Position numbers and translations under genes: made by a program
Assembly (NCBI RefSeq): GCF_044987625.1
Contig: NZ_JBJDSB010000001.1
Span: 310,001 to 374,000, forward strand
DNA length: 64,000 bases
From: Desulfobaculum sp044987625
GTDB taxonomy: Bacteria > Desulfobacterota > Desulfovibrionia > Desulfovibrionales > Desulfovibrionaceae
Direction: 5' to 3'
Notes under the pieces: generated by a model
Databases searched by the model: none
What the model was told of the DNA's origin: nothing
What the model saw: only the letters and a program-made list of their open reading frames with translations
Part shown: positions 61,278-64,000 of the stretch, in pieces
Layout: every line of letters starts with the position of its first letter
Position numbering within the stretch: the first letter of the stretch is position 1

Positions 61278-61329
61278 TTATCAACAGCGGTGGAAAACTT
61301 TTTCCACACCCTGCTCTGCGTTATCCGGC
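61278..61329 (+). promoter_or_regulatory. cluster of DnaA-box-like sites upstream of dnaA
   Basis: Within 52 bp: TTATCAACA (61278-61286), TTTTCCACC on the minus strand (about 61297-61289), TTTTCCACA (61300-61308, a full match to TTWTNCACA) and TTATCCGGC (61321-61329). The two central boxes face each other. The following bases (61330-61356) are AT-rich. This could be autoregulatory sites of dnaA or part of oriC. A palindrome GGTGAAAATG / CATTTCACC (61369-61391) lies beside it. Confidence 0.45.
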
Positions 61330-61508
61330 GAATTTCTCAGAAATTAAATCTTTTTCTCTGGTGCTACGGTGAAAATGTCAGCATTTCACCAAAAAATTCC
61401 TTGACAACGCCCTCCGGCCCCTTCGTGAGACCTTCTGGAGCCTTGCCCTCGTCAACAGGCGGGCGAAGATACACCCTGATGCCCCGCAAGACAACCGGAA
61501 ATCATAGC

Positions 61509-61554
61509 AAAAACACGGCTGAGGGGAGGAATTGCACAGGCAAATCCCCTCAGC
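61509..61554 (-). terminator. intrinsic terminator of the ruv-thyX transcript
   Basis: On the minus strand a 10-bp stem GCTGAGGGGA (61554-61545) / TCCCCTCAGC (61527-61518) is followed shortly by TTTTT (61513-61509). The loop is about 17 bases. Confidence 0.65.
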
Positions 61555-61629
61555 ACAGATGTGGCGCGACTCCTCGGGTTCCGGGCGTCCGGTTGTTCCC
61601 GATTTCACGCGAAAAATAGGGCGTAGACC

Positions 61630-61860
61630 CTAACCGGCGTCCGGTTGCGGCGTGTCCTTCAACTCATCCGGATAGTCCTCATGCGAGTAGAGCTTCCACA
61701 CCGCTTCGGGTGCGCCAAGCTCGATGAGCGTTTTTGCTATGGACTGCCCGCCGGCCCACCAGCGGTAGGCCTCGTCGCAGTCTCGGGGGATGATGAGCAC
61801 GCCGTCATCGGTGATGTAGGGCTGTGCTCCCCCGGTGGGTGTCTCGTGAGCCGTCGTCAT
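61630..61860 (-). CDS. small protein of unknown function downstream of thyX
   Basis: A 76-residue acidic protein (ITDDGVLIIPRDCDEAYRWW, then APEAVWKLYSHEDYPDEL). No signal peptide or known motif. ATG 61860 lies 8 bp after the thyX stop; GGAG overlaps that stop. It is placed between thyX and a terminator, so it is probably the last gene of that transcript. I do not recognise it. Confidence 0.6.
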   Translation of the reverse strand: MTTAHETPTGGAQPYITDDGVLIIPRDCDEAYRWWAGGQSIAKTLIELGAPEAVWKLYSHEDYPDELKDTPQPDAG

Positions 61861-61868
61861 GGTCTGTT

Positions 61869-62543
61869 TTACTCCACGTCTCCGGCCAGTTGCCGGAACT
61901 TCTCGATATCACGGGAAAATTTCTCCCGCAAGTCATCGAACACGACGGGCACGCGCCGTGCGAATTCGTCCAGCAGCGGCAGCATGACTTCGCGAATCTG
62001 CGGATGCGCGGCGCCATCGCAGCGCAGCTTGAACACGTGGCGCCATTCGCGCAGGTTTGCGGTCATGACGATTTCGGTCTTGAGGCTGTTGGGCAGGACG
62101 GAGCGGGCCTCCTGCGCCTTGGCGCCCTTGTCGATGAGGTCCAGATACAGGCGTTCGGCCTGCTCCATGGCCTCATACCACAGGCGGTAGGCTTCGGAGT
62201 CCTCGTCCCAAAACACAGGCTTTACGACGGTGATTTCGTTGCCGAACTTGTCCTTGGAGTAGTTGGCGTAGCGCGTGCTCTCCTGACTGAACGCGGCGAT
62301 GCGGTGCCGCACCAGCTCGTGGGTGACGCCCCTGTCGCACACAAAGCGCACCGTGGCCGAGCCGTGCTCGATGACGCTCTCGTGCCCGCTGGCGATGATG
62401 CGCCGCACGAACTTGCGCGCGGAATCCGAGGTAATCTTGTCCTCGGACTTGTAGCAGGTGCGCCCTGCGGCCTCGATGTTGCGGATCATTTCCTCGCCGT
62501 CGGGCAGGAACATGATGTCGAAGGAAGGTCGTACGATCTTCAT
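61869..62543 (-). CDS. thyX: flavin-dependent thymidylate synthase
   Basis: A 224-residue enzyme making dTMP from dUMP with FAD, NADPH and methylenetetrahydrofolate. The ThyX motif appears as RHRIAAFSQESTRY (RHRX7S). SGHESVIEHGSATVRFVCD and the C-terminal TANLREWRHVFKLRC, with the substrate-binding arginines, are also standard. It replaces ThyA. ATG 62543 has a weak AGGA. It follows ruvB by 34 bp on the same strand, suggesting a ruvA-ruvB-thyX transcript. Confidence 0.96.
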   Translation of the reverse strand: MKIVRPSFDIMFLPDGEEMIRNIEAAGRTCYKSEDKITSDSARKFVRRIIASGHESVIEHGSATVRFVCDRGVTHELVRHRIAAFSQESTRYANYSKDKFGNEITVVKPVFWDEDSEAYRLWYEAMEQAERLYLDLIDKGAKAQEARSVLPNSLKTEIVMTANLREWRHVFKLRCDGAAHPQIREVMLPLLDEFARRVPVVFDDLREKFSRDIEKFRQLAGDVE

Positions 62544-62577
62544 GCGTCGGGGAGTCCTATCGTAAAGTTAAAACGTT

Positions 62578-63546
62578 CTAGCTTTGGAAAAGTTTCATGT
62601 GCGTGTAGGCCTTGGCCGAGGCCACACGACCGCGCGGGGTCCGCTTCAAAAAACCGCACTGGATGAGATACGGCTCGTAGATGTCCTCGATAGTGCGCAC
62701 CTCTTCGGAGCACGCCACGGCAAGGGGCTTCACGCCAACGGGCCCGCCCCCGTAATGGTTGATAATGGTCGAGAGGATTTTGCGGTCCATGTAGTCCAGC
62801 CCCTGCTCGTCCACATCCATCCGGGTCAACGCCTTTTCGGCGATGTCGGTATCAATGGAACCGCCGCCGTCCACCATGGCGAAGTCGCGCACGCGGCGCA
62901 GCAGACGGTTGGCGATACGCGGCGTGCCGCGGGAGCGGCGGCCAATGATGTAGGCCCCCTCCTCGGAGATGCCAACACCCAGAATACGCGCGGAGCGCTG
63001 CACCACGCGGGCCAGCTCCTCGGGCGAATAAAATTCCAGACGGTTGATCACGCCAAAGCGGTCACGCAGGGGCGACGTCAGCAGACCGATGCGCGTGGTC
63101 GCTCCTACAAGGGTGAAGGGCTCAAGGTCAATCTTCACCGTCCGCGCGCCCGGCCCCTGCCCGATGACGAGGTCCAGCTTAAAGTCCTCCATGGCGGGAT
63201 AGAGCACTTCCTCCACAGCGGCGGGCATGCGGTGAATTTCGTCAATGAACAAAATATCGTAGCGGCCAAGGTTGGTCAGAATGGCCGCGAGATCGCCACT
63301 GCGCTCCAGCACGGGACCGGAGGTGGAGACAAGGTTCACGCCAAGCTCGGACGCGATAATCTGCGCGAGGGTCGTCTTGCCAAGGCCGGGGCTGCCGTAG
63401 AGCAGCGTATGGTCCATGGCCTGCCCACGCTCTCGCGCGGCACTGATGAACACGCGCAGGTTGGCCCGCAGGTCCTCCTGCCCGATGAATTCATCAATCC
63501 CCCGTGGGCGGATGGTTTCATCAAGGGTGCATGGGTCTTGAGACAT
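62578..63546 (-). CDS. ruvB: Holliday junction branch migration helicase RuvB
   Basis: 322 residues. AAA+ motor with RPRGIDEFIGQEDLRANL-type start, Walker A GSPGLGKTTLAQI, Walker B ILFIDEIHRM and sensor 1 LVGATTRIGLL. The C-terminal winged helix contains PYLIQCGFLKRTPRGRVAS. Works with RuvA to drive branch migration in recombinational repair. ATG 63546 directly abuts the ruvA stop codon. Confidence 0.97.
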   Translation of the reverse strand: MSQDPCTLDETIRPRGIDEFIGQEDLRANLRVFISAARERGQAMDHTLLYGSPGLGKTTLAQIIASELGVNLVSTSGPVLERSGDLAAILTNLGRYDILFIDEIHRMPAAVEEVLYPAMEDFKLDLVIGQGPGARTVKIDLEPFTLVGATTRIGLLTSPLRDRFGVINRLEFYSPEELARVVQRSARILGVGISEEGAYIIGRRSRGTPRIANRLLRRVRDFAMVDGGGSIDTDIAEKALTRMDVDEQGLDYMDRKILSTIINHYGGGPVGVKPLAVACSEEVRTIEDIYEPYLIQCGFLKRTPRGRVASAKAYTHMKLFQS

Positions 63547-64000
63547 CTAGTTCGCCTTGCTTTGAGAAATGGCCTTCAGCGCCTCGCGAAGTGCCTCGCC
63601 GACATCCAATCCCGGCTTCTCGGCAAAGACTTGTTCAAGCACCTCGCGCGCTTCGCCATCCTCATACCCCAGATTGGTCAATCCGGCCAGAGCGTCTCGG
63701 AACACGGCAACACTGCGGCCGTCCATGTCGGGCATGGTCTGAGCGAGCTCTGCTGTGGCTTCCAGCTTGTACTTCAGCTCCACAAAAATGCGCTGGGCGC
63801 TCTTTTTGCCGATGCCGGGCACGTTGACGAGGGGCGTGTAGTCATCGGAGATGACAATGCGCCGCAGGTCGTCCGGGCCATACTGCGAGAGAATGGCCAG
63901 TGCCAGCTTGGGGCCAACCTTGGTGATGGCGAGAAGCGTCTCAAAGGTGGTCTTTTCGTCCCACGTGGCAAAGCCGTACAGCTCAATGGCGTCCTCACGC
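63547..64000 (-). CDS. ruvA: Holliday junction DNA-binding protein RuvA, C-terminal part
   Basis: Partial: the frame runs off the right edge, so about 150 residues are visible. Present are the end of domain I, the two helix-hairpin-helix motifs of domain II (ITKVGPKLALAILSQYGPDD and VNVPGIGKKSAQRIFVELK) and domain III (LTNLGYEDGEAREVLEQVF), which binds RuvB. The stop codon abuts the ruvB start. Confidence 0.95.
   Translation of the reverse strand, partial: REDAIELYGFATWDEKTTFETLLAITKVGPKLALAILSQYGPDDLRRIVISDDYTPLVNVPGIGKKSAQRIFVELKYKLEATAELAQTMPDMDGRSVAVFRDALAGLTNLGYEDGEAREVLEQVFAEKPGLDVGEALREALKAISQSKAN

Noticed and set aside
61401..61430. Plus-strand promoter starting at TTGACA near 61402
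   Set aside because: No -10 at proper spacing and no plus-strand gene downstream.

Overview
The window is high-GC DNA from a Desulfovibrio-type sulfate-reducing bacterium (Desulfobacterota). The decisive evidence is a complete sulfate activation and reduction locus: sat on the plus strand, and aprB-aprA-qmoA-qmoB-qmoC-qmoD reading away from it on the minus strand (11.4-21.7 kb). The rest agrees with this: many iron-sulfur proteins, an aminotransferase-homoserine dehydrogenase pair, a proposed phosphomutase-type homoserine kinase, and an acn-ppiD pair.

Layout. 1-2.1 kb: end of an EamA permease, a small membrane protein and a DUF169 protein. 3.0-8.9 kb (minus): an EPSP-synthase-like gene, a small coiled-coil gene, aconitase and a PpiD-like chaperone. 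8.9-11.3 kb: 2.4 kb without a credible gene, filled with tandem repeats and hairpins. 11.4-21.7 kb: sulfate reduction. 22.2-25.2 kb (minus): two paralogous aromatic amino acid permeases. 25.6-44.7 kb (plus): a membrane protein with a glycosyltransferase, a nicotinate phosphoribosyltransferase-like gene, tatD, an amino acid ABC transporter, a NapH-like membrane ferredoxin, a ModF-like double ATPase, a run of poorly known genes that includes a TrpF homologue without its catalytic cysteine, then aminotransferase-hom-homoserine kinase-thioesterase. 45.8-51.1 kb (minus): a fused succinyl-CoA synthetase and a large NAD-glutamate dehydrogenase. 51.3-53.5 kb (plus): marR, DUF429 and an Fe-S protein. 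53.5-57.5 kb (minus): cheW, glycogen phosphorylase and a lipoprotein. 57.7-58.9 kb (plus): a YkgJ-type protein and hldE2. 59.5-64 kb (minus): dnaA, a small protein, thyX, ruvB and ruvA, which is cut by the window edge.

How the genes work together. Sat makes APS from sulfate and ATP, AprAB reduces APS to sulfite, and QmoABC passes electrons from the quinone pool to AprAB. Aconitase and the fused succinyl-CoA synthetase serve a partial TCA pathway, and glutamate dehydrogenase links it to nitrogen. The hom operon feeds threonine and methionine synthesis.

The most unusual content is a family of structured, non-coding intergenic repeats. Six full copies lie at four loci, and each locus is the gap between two convergent genes. 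Each copy is about 290-380 bp, has short inverted ends and carries three hairpins. The hairpin arms change sequence from copy to copy but keep pairing. Two shorter relatives and two units in the 9-10.6 kb tandem repeat share the same palindrome-plus-tail module. No transposase, CRISPR array, rRNA or tRNA was recognised.
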